Shown here piece after piece: positions 9,011-17,448 of a stretch of DNA of 62,251 bases. The stretch comes from Chloroflexota bacterium. Its GTDB lineage: Bacteria; Chloroflexota; UBA11872. A program made the translations under genes and the position numbers. The notes beneath the pieces are model-generated. The model was not told the origin of the DNA and did not search any database. It worked only from the letters and a program-made list of their open reading frames with translations. The DNA lies in assembly GCA_022821905.1 (NCBI GenBank), contig JAJECS010000012.1, positions 1 through 62,251 of the forward strand, in the 5' to 3' direction. Each line of letters opens with the position of its first letter. Positions within the stretch are counted from its first letter, which is position 1.

Positions 9011-9087
9011 GAAGGGCGGTTCGCGAACCGCCCCTACGTCGAAATGTGTCGGCAAGCTGCGTAGGGGCGCTTCGCGAAGCGCCCTTC
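9011..9087. repeat. Pair of perfect palindromes between convergent genes
   Basis: Two perfect 20-base palindromes lie in opposite orientation: GGGCGGTTCG/CGAACCGCCC at 9014-9033 and GGGCGCTTCG/CGAAGCGCCC at 9065-9084. The pair is flanked by mirrored GAAG and CTAC ends. They fill the gap between convergent genes and could act as a bidirectional terminator, although there is no U-tract. Family D repeat. Confidence 0.7.
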
Positions 9088-9094
9088 CGAAGTG

Positions 9095-10651
9095 CTAGCG
9101 AACGGGCTCCGGATGCAGGGCCAGCTCTCGTCCGTCGCCGTCGACCACGCGCAGCGCGAAGACCCAGGAGCCCCAGGATTGCCCCGCCAGCCCGTCGTCC
9201 GGGTTGTCGAGCTTGACTTGCAGCCGATTCCAACCGGCCCGCAGCGCCAGCCGATGCTCCCGATTGCGGAAGTAGGCGTGGCGGCCGAGTGACTCCCACT
9301 GACCGTCGCCGACGCGCAGCCGCAACTCGTTCACCCAGCCGACCTGTAGCGTTACCGCATCGTCCGCTTCAGCGTGCAGCCACGTTTCCGCCAGTCCGAC
9401 CGCCGGATAGGTCAACGAGTTCTCGGCGGTGATCGGACGGAATGACAGCGTGAAATCGACGAAGCCGTGAATGTCGGCGGCCGGCGCCCAGCGGGCGACG
9501 TGCCGCTCGCCGTGGCGCCAGGGCGAATCGGGCGGGTACCCCATCTCGGCGAAGCGATCAGCGGCGTCGGCACGGTCGGCGGCTGCGTCTAGCGCGGCTT
9601 CGTGATCGGGATGGAACGGACCGAGCAGCTGCCAGCGCGGTTCCGGGTCCGGGGCGCCGGTGGCGTCGTACGGCAGCTCGGTGCCGAGCAGGAGCTGGTC
9701 CCAGTCCGGCATGCGAGCGAACGGCCGGTGCGGCGATTCCTGGTACCAGTACGCCGTGCTGCAAATGTCGTTGGCCATCGACCCGAAGCGAATCTGAAGC
9801 GATTGCCCGAAGGGAATGGCGTCTGCCTCGAAGAAGCGGTAGGCCGCCAGTGTGTGCCGGGCGAGGGCGGGACCGAGGTCTTCCTGGGCGTAGTAGGGCA
9901 CGCCTTGGTCGAGATGCGTGGAGGGCCGGTGCAGGACGCCGCCGTTGGAGGCCCCAAAGGCGTCCTCGCCGCCCGCGCCGCGCAGATGGGCGAACGGTCC
10001 CTCCGGCGCGTCGGCGGGGTTTGTGACGTAGATGTTCTCGGCGCCCGCGTGCGACCAGCGCGCTCGGTCGTCGCGCACGGCCACGCCGTAGTTGAAGCCC
10101 AGGAAACGACCGCGGCCGACCGCATCCAGCACCAGGTAGTTGCGCCCAAAGGCCTCGCACGGGTTTTCGCGCCGGAACTGGGCGTGGAAGCGCAGCGGCT
10201 GCGTGAAGGATTCCGGCGGATAGGCGTGCCAATCAGTCTGCAGCAAAATCCCGTCGTCGCCCACGTCCGGACCTGCCACGGCCTCGATGCGCGCGGCGCG
10301 CTGAAAGGGCATGGGAAACGTGGCCGTGTATCCGGCGTGAGCCTGCATGGTGAGGTAGCGCGAGTCGAGCGAGTAGGGCGGCAAGCCGTGGAGCTGGCCG
10401 AAGAAGTCGCCGAGCGGCGCCTCGACGGCGGGCGCGTCCGCGCCGTCCCAGAACATGCGCAGCACAATCTGGCGCTGGTGCGCGGGCGTAGGCCGGCGCA
10501 CGCTGGCGGCCCAGATGCGGCGGATGCAGCCGGGGCCGTCGAGCTGGGCCAGCGTGACGGGAGTGTCGGGCGGCAGGGCCTGGTACGTCGTGACGCGCGC
10601 GGGGGTGAAATGCTCGGGCAATTGCAGCCACGCGGGGTCCAACGAGGGCAT
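9095..10651 (-). CDS. DUF2961 / GH172-family glycoside hydrolase
   Basis: The 518-residue protein carries the DUF2961 signature: GPGCIRRIWAAS, then LRMFWDGADAPAVEAPLGDFFGQ, then GYTATFPMPF. This family is now classed as GH172, with characterised members acting on fructofuranoside and arabinofuranoside linkages. The conserved acidic residues in WDG and VEAPLGDF fit that fold. The C-terminal 200 residues add a beta-sandwich-like region (LHAEADDAVTLQVGW, LRAGWNRLQVKLDN) that may bind carbohydrate. No signal peptide is seen. The ATG at 10651 shares one base with the stop of the upstream oxidoreductase gene, so the two are probably co-translated. Substrate is not predictable here. Confidence 0.85.
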   Translation of the reverse strand: MPSLDPAWLQLPEHFTPARVTTYQALPPDTPVTLAQLDGPGCIRRIWAASVRRPTPAHQRQIVLRMFWDGADAPAVEAPLGDFFGQLHGLPPYSLDSRYLTMQAHAGYTATFPMPFQRAARIEAVAGPDVGDDGILLQTDWHAYPPESFTQPLRFHAQFRRENPCEAFGRNYLVLDAVGRGRFLGFNYGVAVRDDRARWSHAGAENIYVTNPADAPEGPFAHLRGAGGEDAFGASNGGVLHRPSTHLDQGVPYYAQEDLGPALARHTLAAYRFFEADAIPFGQSLQIRFGSMANDICSTAYWYQESPHRPFARMPDWDQLLLGTELPYDATGAPDPEPRWQLLGPFHPDHEAALDAAADRADAADRFAEMGYPPDSPWRHGERHVARWAPAADIHGFVDFTLSFRPITAENSLTYPAVGLAETWLHAEADDAVTLQVGWVNELRLRVGDGQWESLGRHAYFRNREHRLALRAGWNRLQVKLDNPDDGLAGQSWGSWVFALRVVDGDGRELALHPEPVR

Positions 10652-11661
10652 CACGGCGCCTCGGCGAAGGAGCCTTTATGGCCGGCGTAGATGGCCTCGC
10701 ACAGGCGCATGGTCACCAGGGCGTCCTCCAGCGTGCTCCAGGGGCGGCGACCGTTGAGTATGCAATCGGCGAAGTGGCGCGTCTCGTTGAAATAGGGACC
10801 GCCTTCGGGCGCGAGGTCCAGCGGCGCCTCGTAGGGATCGCCGTCTGCGAACAGCTCGAAGGTGTCGGGGCGGTGCGCCTCTTCCGGCGGGCTCATGCGC
10901 GTGAGGTCCATGTAGGCCGAGAAGTCCTCGGCGTGCAGCTCGGCTCGCTGGATGCGGGTTCCCACGCCGAAGTGCGACATCAGCACCGCCCGCGCGCCGT
11001 TCGCGAAGGTGATCACGGCGTTGTGCCGCTCGCGCGCGGGGCTGGAGCGGTAGGTCTCGGCGTGGACGTGGGTGACCACGCCGGTCGTCTCCATCGAGTC
11101 GCTCACCAGCCAGCGCAGCAGGTCGACGTGGTGGATCGAGTCGCAGATGAGGGCCGGCGGCATGAGTCCCCGGCTCATGTTTTCGACCACCTTGTCGCTC
11201 GGGTTCTTGTTGTAGGTCGCGGCGGCGTGCACCGGGCCGCCGCGGGCAAGCGCCAGCCGCTTGACGGCGAGAATCTGCGGGAAGTAGCGCCGGTTGAACG
11301 AGGCGATCGCCATGGCGGTGCTGGCGGCCTCGACCTCGATCATGGCCGCGGTGTCGGCGCTGGTGTTGCCCGGCGACTTCTCGACCGAGGTGTGAATGCC
11401 GCGCTCGAGGCACTCGCGCACGATGGGCAGCAGGTGCCCGGGCAGCGTGACCACGTAGACCACGTCCGGGCGGGCACGATCGAGCATCTCGCGGTAGTCG
11501 GTAGCGGCGACCTCGGGTTCGAAGGCAGCCGCCGCGGCCAGGCGCTGCTCGTCGAGATCCGAAACGCCGACGAGCCGCATCTCGGGCGCGTCGGCAATCA
11601 TCTGAAGGTGGTTGTTGCCGTGGCCGCCGAGTCCGATCACCGCCGCCTTGAGGGAGGCCAT
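10651..11661 (-). CDS. Gfo/Idh/MocA-family oxidoreductase
   Basis: The 336-residue NAD(P)-dependent dehydrogenase begins with a Rossmann dinucleotide motif (AAVIGLGGHGNNHLQMI). It continues with VYVVTLPGHLLPIV and an EKS version (HTSVEKSPGNT) of the family's EKP catalytic-site motif. The C-terminal substrate domain has the usual CDSIHHVDLLRWL segment. Members oxidise or epimerise sugars, inositols and related polyols. Its stop overlaps the GH172 start, so the pair likely processes one carbohydrate. The EKS variant is common enough in the family not to imply inactivity. Confidence 0.9.
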   Translation of the reverse strand: MASLKAAVIGLGGHGNNHLQMIADAPEMRLVGVSDLDEQRLAAAAAFEPEVAATDYREMLDRARPDVVYVVTLPGHLLPIVRECLERGIHTSVEKSPGNTSADTAAMIEVEAASTAMAIASFNRRYFPQILAVKRLALARGGPVHAAATYNKNPSDKVVENMSRGLMPPALICDSIHHVDLLRWLVSDSMETTGVVTHVHAETYRSSPARERHNAVITFANGARAVLMSHFGVGTRIQRAELHAEDFSAYMDLTRMSPPEEAHRPDTFELFADGDPYEAPLDLAPEGGPYFNETRHFADCILNGRRPWSTLEDALVTMRLCEAIYAGHKGSFAEAP

Positions 11662-11770
11662 TGCGCTAGCTCCTCATGCCTAAGGGTCGTGTTGAAGGGC
11701 CATTGACGCATAATGCCCCGATTCGCGCCGCCGCGGCGCGTCCGCCGGGCCCTCGTGTTCCGGACTCCGC

Positions 11771-11886
11771 GTAGGGGCGCCCCTTGTGGGTGCCCCTTGA
11801 GCACCAGCGCCTGGGGGATACGGCTGGTGAGCGCCAATCGCGAACGACTGTGTTTCCGCGTAGGGGCGTCCCTTGTGGGCGCCCGT
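11771..11886. repeat. Two copies of GTAGGGGCG-type repeat before pyrE
   Basis: Near-identical elements at 11771-11797 and 11860-11886 read GTAGGGGCGYCCCTTGTGGG with a complementary tail. The second ends about 15 bases before the pyrE ribosome-binding site, so it will lie in or near the pyrE leader. Family D. Confidence 0.7.
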
Positions 11887-11915
11887 TCGTGACCGGCGCC
11901 GGGGAGGTGAAGCCG

Positions 11916-12503
11916 ATGGCCGATTCCGATCGCGAGCGACTACGCCGCATGCTGCAAGAGCGCTCCTTCATCACCGGCACGTTCAAGCTGTCGTCCGGCC
12001 AAACCAGCTCGTACTTCTTCGACGGCAAGCAGGTCGTCCTGGATCCCGCCGGCGCGCATCTGGCCGGCAACGCGATGCTGGAGCTGATTCGAGAGCGGGC
12101 GCCCGACGCCAACGCCATCGCGGGTCCCACGGTGGGCGCCGACCCCATCGTGACCGCGGCCATGCTCCTGAGCGCCGGCACCGAACAGCCGCTGGCCGGG
12201 CTGTTCGTCCGCAGCGAGCGCAAGGACCACGGCACCGAGCGCGTCATCGAAGGCCCGCTGCAGCGCGGCATGCGCGTGGTCATCGTCGACGACGCCGCGA
12301 CCACCGGCGGCTCACTGGTCTACACGGCGCGCTGCCTGCGAGAAGCCGGCCTGCACCTCGAGGTAGTCCTGGCCATCGCCCTGGTCGACCGCCTGGCCGG
12401 CTTCGAAGCCGCCATGCATGAAATCGGCGTCCCCCCAGCCAGCGTGTTCACGCTGGACGACTTCGAGCCGCCGGATAGCGGGTCCGGCCCCCTCTCCAAA
12501 TGA
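11916..12503 (+). CDS. pyrE: Orotate phosphoribosyltransferase
   Basis: Converts orotate and PRPP to orotidine-5'-phosphate in de novo pyrimidine synthesis. The 195-residue protein has the family's N-terminal block FKLSSGQTSSYFFDGKQ, a hood region with VRSERKDHG, and the PRPP-binding loop VVIVDDAATTGGS. The ATG at 11916 is chosen because GGGGAGG at 11901-11907 lies eight bases upstream. An in-frame extension to 11784 runs through the intergenic repeats and is not coding. The gene stands alone here; no other pyrimidine gene is adjacent. Confidence 0.95.
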   Translation: MADSDRERLRRMLQERSFITGTFKLSSGQTSSYFFDGKQVVLDPAGAHLAGNAMLELIRERAPDANAIAGPTVGADPIVTAAMLLSAGTEQPLAGLFVRSERKDHGTERVIEGPLQRGMRVVIVDDAATTGGSLVYTARCLREAGLHLEVVLAIALVDRLAGFEAAMHEIGVPPASVFTLDDFEPPDSGSGPLSK

Positions 12504-12550
12504 GGCGTTTGCATAAGCCCGCCGTCACTCAGTCGCAGCGACAGCCCCTT

Positions 12551-12577
12551 CCGTCATTCCGGCGAAGGCCCGAATCC
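12551..12577. repeat. Dispersed palindrome, family A
   Basis: Element CCGTCATTCCGGCGAAGGCC followed by CGAATCC, with arms GATTC...GAATG as in other family A copies. It lies between pyrE and the mcrB-like gene; the rest of 12504-12728 shows nothing recognisable. Confidence 0.65.
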
Positions 12578-12728
12578 AGTCCGGTCGAACTTCGAGGCGC
12601 GCCCGATGCCTGGCGTCGAGCCTGCCCCGTGCCGCAATACAGGGATGACGGTGCTGGTCATACCGGCGCCCAATACCATCTGGGCGCCGGAATCTGCAGA
12701 AGAGACTAGATAGACAAGCGAGGGCGCA

Positions 12729-15161
12729 ATGGCCAGGCTAGCCAAGGCGGAGGAAGCCGGGATTTACTCAGCAGCACAGCAGTGGGTCGACGCCGCCCTG
12801 CGCAACGATGGCTCCCTTTTCACACCCGGCGAGCCGGTCTGGTGCTTGCAGACCATCGAGGAATTTCTCGAGCGAGTCGACGCCGAATCCGTCGGTCAAG
12901 GCACCTTCATCGGCCGGTACGAAGACTGCCTCGCCAGCGCATCACCCACCACAATCCAACTCGCAGCCGAGCTTCTCTATGTGCATTTCTTGATCAACAG
13001 CGCCATAGGCGGACCCGCCAAGCGAGACCAGATCTTGAAAGTCCTGGGTTGGGCCGGGCGCGACGCTCCGCTTCCGCAGAAACTAGATAGCGCGCTCGAT
13101 GCCGGCGTTTGCAATCCTGGACTGCATTTCGGCACCCGCCGCCACTTGCAACTACGGCAAATCGCAACGTTAGCCAAGAACCTTAAACAGCAAACCGAAG
13201 ATCAGCGCATAGCAGCAATCGACGATCCGTGGAAGTTTAAGCAGGCAGCGTGGAAAGAAAACGAGCCGCAAACGTATGTTCAAACCTCCGCTATCCTACA
13301 TCTGGTTTTTCCAGATGCCTTTGAGCGTGTCCTTCCGAAGTATCAAAAGGCAGACATCGTGCGAGCCTTCGCTGACTACCAGCACGAAACCTCTGAAGAT
13401 CTCGACCGTAGCTTGCTCGCAATCCGTGAGGAGCTATCAGAGACCTATGGCAAGGAATTCGATTTCTACGACGGTCATCTTCGGACTCAATGGGATCACG
13501 TACGCAAACGCACAAGGTGGGATCAATTCATCCATTGGGCACGCCGCTTCGTCCAGCATCGAGACTTCGAGAAGGAGGAACGCAACTACAAGCTCGCGAT
13601 TGCGGAGAGACTTCAGGAGGCGCGCAAGGCTGTTGAGGCTGGATCGGACGACTGGTATGCCCGACTAAAGCGCGCGTTCACATTTCGTAGCAATCTCGTT
13701 CACCATGTAACGTTCAGTAGATTTCTTCAATGGTGTATCGACCACGAGCTAGAGGCGCGAGGCGCACTTCTCGAATTGTGGAGCGGAGAAGACGATATCG
13801 AGGAAGCGGTACGAGGCTTCCTGCAGCATCGACTTCCGGCGGATGTCGTCACCGGAAAGGGCACCAGGACAAACCTGGCGGCATTCTTGGTGATGGTGGT
13901 CGACCCGCACCACTGCCCACCATACCGCGTAAGTCCGTACACCAAGGCGTACAACCTGACCGGATATCCGCTGCCTGACGACGGCAGCGACGCAGCCGCA
14001 ACCTACGGCCACGCCCTTGGATTCCTGGACGCCGTAGTTGATGAAGCGTTGAAGCGCGGGCTCAAACTGCGGGACCGCCTAGACGCGCAATGTGCATCCT
14101 GGTCGGTCACGAGCTCAGGCGACTGGTACAAGGAAGTCCTTCCCGAGGAGGAGCACGAAGCCTTCTTGAACTATCGAGCACAAGTTTCGGAAGTGGACGA
14201 CGACGAAGAAGGCGACCCACCGCCGCCCCCTGATCCGCTTGAGAAGCTAGCCGAGGAGATCCTGTTCGACGTTGGCGAGCTTCGCAAGATCGAAATGTTG
14301 CTGAGCCTCAACGACAAGCGCCAGATCATCTTTCAGGGCCCGCCGGGCACCGGCAAGACCTATGTGGCGCGGAAGCTGGCGGAGTGTCTGGCCGGTTCCA
14401 AAGACCGCGTGCGGTTGGTTCAGTTCCATCCGTCCTACGCCTATGAGGACTTTGTGCAGGGTTTCCGCCCACAGCGCGATGGGGGACAGCTCGGCTTCAA
14501 TCTCGAGAATGGGCCGCTGATCGAGATGGCCGAGGCGGCGGAGAAGGCGAGAGACGAGAAGCACTTCCTGGTCATTGACGAAGTCAACCGCGGCAACCTG
14601 GCCAAGGTGTTTGGCGAGCTGTACTTCCTGCTGGAGTACCGCGACGAGAAGATGCGCCTTCAGTATTCGGACCAGCCGTTCTCGCTGCCCGCGAATCTCT
14701 ACATCATCGGCACCATGAACACCGCCGACCGTTCCATCGCGCTGGTGGACCTGGCGCTGCGCCGCCGCTTCCATTTCGTGGAGTTCCATCCCGACAAAGC
14801 GCCGGTGCAGGGGCTACTAGGGCGCTGGCTCGCCAAGCATGCGTCGGGGATGGCGTGGGTGGAAGGCGTGGTCGATCTCGCAAACAAGAAGCTCGCCGAT
14901 GAGGACGCCGCCATCGGGCCGAGCTACTTCATGCAATCCGACGAGTCCGGCAACCCAGGCCTCAACAAGGAAAAGGTGCGCCTGACCTGGGAGCACAACG
15001 TCCTTCCCTATATCGAAGAACGGCTGTTTGGTGAATCCGATCGTCTTGCCGACTTCGACCTCAACGCCTTGCGCGCCGAGGTCTCCGGTGAGGCTGAACA
15101 GACTGACGGCCCGGCAGACGAACGCAACGAGGCGGCCAGCGACGACAATGCGTCAGCTTGA
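12729..15161 (+). CDS. mcrB: McrB-like AAA+ restriction motor with long N-terminal region
   Basis: The 810-residue protein ends in a clear McrB-type AAA+ GTPase. Walker A is GPPGTGKT at 537-544, Walker B VIDEVNRGN near 615-623, and the McrB signature MNTADRS at 663-669 is followed by LALRRRF. In McrBC systems this motor translocates on DNA and drives the McrC nuclease at modified cytosines. The first 500 residues are far longer than the DNA-binding part of E. coli McrB (459 residues in total) and match no domain I recognise. They end in an acidic, proline-rich linker (EVDDDEEGDPPPPPD). GAGGG lies five bases before the ATG. The gene overlaps the mcrC-like gene by 14 bases. The region is less GC-rich than its surroundings, compatible with transfer. 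Confidence 0.88.
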   Translation: MARLAKAEEAGIYSAAQQWVDAALRNDGSLFTPGEPVWCLQTIEEFLERVDAESVGQGTFIGRYEDCLASASPTTIQLAAELLYVHFLINSAIGGPAKRDQILKVLGWAGRDAPLPQKLDSALDAGVCNPGLHFGTRRHLQLRQIATLAKNLKQQTEDQRIAAIDDPWKFKQAAWKENEPQTYVQTSAILHLVFPDAFERVLPKYQKADIVRAFADYQHETSEDLDRSLLAIREELSETYGKEFDFYDGHLRTQWDHVRKRTRWDQFIHWARRFVQHRDFEKEERNYKLAIAERLQEARKAVEAGSDDWYARLKRAFTFRSNLVHHVTFSRFLQWCIDHELEARGALLELWSGEDDIEEAVRGFLQHRLPADVVTGKGTRTNLAAFLVMVVDPHHCPPYRVSPYTKAYNLTGYPLPDDGSDAAATYGHALGFLDAVVDEALKRGLKLRDRLDAQCASWSVTSSGDWYKEVLPEEEHEAFLNYRAQVSEVDDDEEGDPPPPPDPLEKLAEEILFDVGELRKIEMLLSLNDKRQIIFQGPPGTGKTYVARKLAECLAGSKDRVRLVQFHPSYAYEDFVQGFRPQRDGGQLGFNLENGPLIEMAEAAEKARDEKHFLVIDEVNRGNLAKVFGELYFLLEYRDEKMRLQYSDQPFSLPANLYIIGTMNTADRSIALVDLALRRRFHFVEFHPDKAPVQGLLGRWLAKHASGMAWVEGVVDLANKKLADEDAAIGPSYFMQSDESGNPGLNKEKVRLTWEHNVLPYIEERLFGESDRLADFDLNALRAEVSGEAEQTDGPADERNEAASDDNASA

Positions 15162-16365
15162 CCTGCGCGAGTACGAAGCGAGCGAACCCTACAGGCTCTC
15201 GATTCAGGAGCGCGACGAGCTAACGGACGCATTGCCCTCGCTGTCAATCGAACCAGCGGTGGGCGAACGCGCTGACTACCGGCTGACGCCAGGGTCGACA
15301 GTGGGCGCGCTTGAATTCGGCGGCCTGTCGGTGCTCATCGAGCCCAAGATCAGCATCCCGCAACTGCTATCGCTGGCCTGCTACGCCATGGGAATGTTCA
15401 AGCATCAGGAGCGGCGCTGGTTCGACTTCGAGAGACAGTCGGCGCTGCCCGACACGCTGGCGATGGCGCTGGCAGCCGCGGCCCGGCGGGCCTTTGCGCG
15501 CGGACTGCTGCATGGCTATCTGACCCACGAAGAGGCGCTGCCCACGGTGCGCGGGCGTATTCGCTTCGACGACCAACTGCGGCGCAGGTTTGGCCTGCCG
15601 CTGCCGGTTGAGGTCCGATACGACGAGTTCACAGACGACATCCTGGCCAACCGTCTGGTGAAGGCGGCGGTTGCGCGGCTGGGCGGAATGCGGTTTCGTT
15701 CACCGAAAGCGCGTCGAGACTTGGGGCGCATCGCGGGATTGCTCGACAACGTCTCACTAGTTGCATTTCCGCCAAACAAGCTGCCAGAGGTCAGTTTCGA
15801 CCGGCTAAACCAGCACTATCGCGACGTGGTGGGGCTGTCGCGGCTGATCCTGCGGCACAGCGCCTTTCAGTCCAGCCGAGGGACCGTGCGCGCCGCTGGG
15901 TTCCTGATCGACATGAACACGCTCTTCCAGGAGTTCGTGACTCAGGCGCTGAGGGAGGAGTTGCGTGTGTCCGACCGCGTGCTCCGCTCCGAGCATCGAC
16001 TGCCGCTCGATACGCAAGGTCGCGTGCGGATCGAGCCTGATCTATCGTGGTGGGACGGAGGCGTCTGTACGTTCGTGGGCGATGCCAAGTACAAACGCAC
16101 GCGGGCGCACGGCGTCCCTAACGCCGACCTCTACCAGTTGCTGGCCTACGCCACCGCGCTGGACCTGCCGGGCGGGCTGCTGGTCTACGCCCAGGGCGAG
16201 GCGGACATCGCGGAATACCAGGTCCGCCACGCGGGCAAGCGACTGGAAGTCACGGCGCTGGACCTGGGCGGGACACTGGATGAGGTATTGGCGTCCGTCA
16301 AGCGATTGGCCCAACGCGTGCACGCGCTACGCGACCAAGCCCACCGCCTAATCCGGGCGGCCTGA
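15148..16365 (+). CDS. mcrC: McrC-like restriction endonuclease subunit
   Basis: The 405-residue protein is a McrC-family nuclease. The N-terminal half has the conserved McrC blocks GALEFGGLSVLIEPKI, LLHGYLTHEEALPTVRGRI and the Asp/Asn segment DEFTDDILANRLVKAA. The C-terminal half carries a PD-(D/E)xK site: D298 in RIEPDLSW, then D312-A-K314 in VGDAKYKR. The ATG at 15148 lies within the end of the mcrB-like gene, a typical coupled arrangement. The pair would form a type IV, modification-dependent restriction system; which modification it recognises depends on the unusual McrB N-terminus. Confidence 0.9.
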   Translation: MRQLDLREYEASEPYRLSIQERDELTDALPSLSIEPAVGERADYRLTPGSTVGALEFGGLSVLIEPKISIPQLLSLACYAMGMFKHQERRWFDFERQSALPDTLAMALAAAARRAFARGLLHGYLTHEEALPTVRGRIRFDDQLRRRFGLPLPVEVRYDEFTDDILANRLVKAAVARLGGMRFRSPKARRDLGRIAGLLDNVSLVAFPPNKLPEVSFDRLNQHYRDVVGLSRLILRHSAFQSSRGTVRAAGFLIDMNTLFQEFVTQALREELRVSDRVLRSEHRLPLDTQGRVRIEPDLSWWDGGVCTFVGDAKYKRTRAHGVPNADLYQLLAYATALDLPGGLLVYAQGEADIAEYQVRHAGKRLEVTALDLGGTLDEVLASVKRLAQRVHALRDQAHRLIRAA

Positions 16366-16463
16366 AGAGGGCCGAACCGGTTGAGTGGTGCGTCCGGGTG
16401 AGCAGTTTGCCGGATGACCCTTGGGGACTCCCAAACGAGCACCTGTGCGTAGGCCTCTAAGTG

Positions 16464-16515
16464 CCCCAATCCGTTCGGCGGACCCTTCGACAAGCTCAGG
16501 GCGAACGGATTGGGG
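16464..16515. repeat. Long hairpin repeat, family C
   Basis: A perfect 14-base inverted repeat, CCCCAATCCGTTCG at 16464-16477 and CGAACGGATTGGGG at 16502-16515, encloses a TTCGACAAGCTCAGGGC core shared with family C. It sits between the convergent mcrC-like and methyltransferase genes and may terminate transcription. Confidence 0.7.
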
Positions 16516-16550
16516 AGGCGTCCATCGACTTGGCCAGAAAATCCCTTGAT

Positions 16551-17306
16551 CTACGGCCGGCCGACGCAGACGTAGCGGTTGGCGCTGAAGAGGAAGTCGC
16601 CGCGGTCGGTGGCTTGGTGGAGGTCGGCGCGCCAGTCGTCGAGCTCTTGGGCGGTTGCGAGGGCCTTGGCTCGGAGCCACTCGTCGATGACCTGGATCTG
16701 CCAGTAGCCGAGGGTGCCGGGCTTGAGTTCGTGCTCGGCGATCACGCGGACGTTGACCTCGATGCTGCGCAGGCCAGCGCGGCGCATGAGCGACGGGGTC
16801 GTGCGGCCGATCCAGCCGTTCGGGCCCGAGTCGCAGAACGCGCGCAGGATGCGGCGTCCCAGCGTCCCGTCGCCGCCGGCGAACACGAGGGTGTCCCAGT
16901 CGGTGTCGTCGGACACAACGCGGCCGCGGGGCGTGCAGACGCGCGCGGCCTCGCGGAGCAGCGCCACCGGGTCGCGGACCCACTCGAGGGTCTCGGTTTC
17001 GACCACGAAGTCGAAAGTGTCGTCGGCGAAGGGGAGCCTTTGGCCATCGCCAATCACGCGCGCGATTGGATGATCAGGGCGCCCGGCAGGATGCTTGGGA
17101 TCGATCCCCACGAGCCGCTCGCGCACAAGTTCGCGGGCCAAGCCGAGCAGCCGTCCCTGCCCGGCGCCGATATCGAGCAGGCGCGACGGCGGCGCGGCGG
17201 CGCGCGCCAGCAACCACTCGTAGTGGTCTTGCAGGCTGGCGGGAAGTGGCGGGGGCTCGTTGCGCATCTTGATCCAGGCTAGCCGAGCGGCGGGAGTAGC
17301 AGGCAT
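16551..17306 (-). CDS. Class I SAM-dependent methyltransferase
   Basis: Predicted S-adenosylmethionine-dependent methyltransferase of the type-11 class. Motif I is LLDIGAGQGRLLGLA, the acidic end of strand 2 is in LVGIDPKH, motif II-like is GDGQRLPFADDTFDFVVE, and the following LEWVRDPVALLREAARV is typical. There is no DNA-methylase NPPY or DPPY motif, so it probably acts on a small molecule rather than protecting DNA from the adjacent restriction genes. The ATG at 17306 is preferred over an upstream TTG at 17360. The gene is divergent from the antitoxin gene. Confidence 0.82.
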   Translation of the reverse strand: MPATPAARLAWIKMRNEPPPLPASLQDHYEWLLARAAAPPSRLLDIGAGQGRLLGLARELVRERLVGIDPKHPAGRPDHPIARVIGDGQRLPFADDTFDFVVETETLEWVRDPVALLREAARVCTPRGRVVSDDTDWDTLVFAGGDGTLGRRILRAFCDSGPNGWIGRTTPSLMRRAGLRSIEVNVRVIAEHELKPGTLGYWQIQVIDEWLRAKALATAQELDDWRADLHQATDRGDFLFSANRYVCVGRP

Positions 17307-17386
17307 GGTCGACGTCCGTGGACGCTGGTTCGTGTTGGCCGAGACTGGACACCGAGACAATCGAGCAATATAGGCAAACTGTTTGA

Positions 17387-17392
17387 TTGACA
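17387..17392 (+). promoter_or_regulatory. Possible -35 element for the toxin-antitoxin operon
   Basis: A consensus TTGACA lies in a comparatively AT-rich gap 57 bases before the antitoxin start, but no good -10 is at the usual spacing. Two direct TGACAG repeats (17388 and 17407) and an AGACT/AGTCT inverted pair nearby could be operator sites for the AbrB-type antitoxin. Confidence 0.35.
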
Positions 17393-17448
17393 GAGACTAG
17401 TTCATCTGACAGTCTAACTGTTGCCAATGAAATCTTGGAGCTTCGCTC

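Noticed and set aside
11771..11886. CRISPR-like direct repeats
   Set aside because: Only two copies occur, 89 bases apart, of an element that is dispersed across the window as single units; there are no regular spacers and no cas genes.
16551..17306. DNA methyltransferase partner of the McrBC-like pair
   Set aside because: It has a small-molecule-type class I methyltransferase pattern and no DNA-methylase catalytic motif; type IV restriction systems also need no protective methylase.
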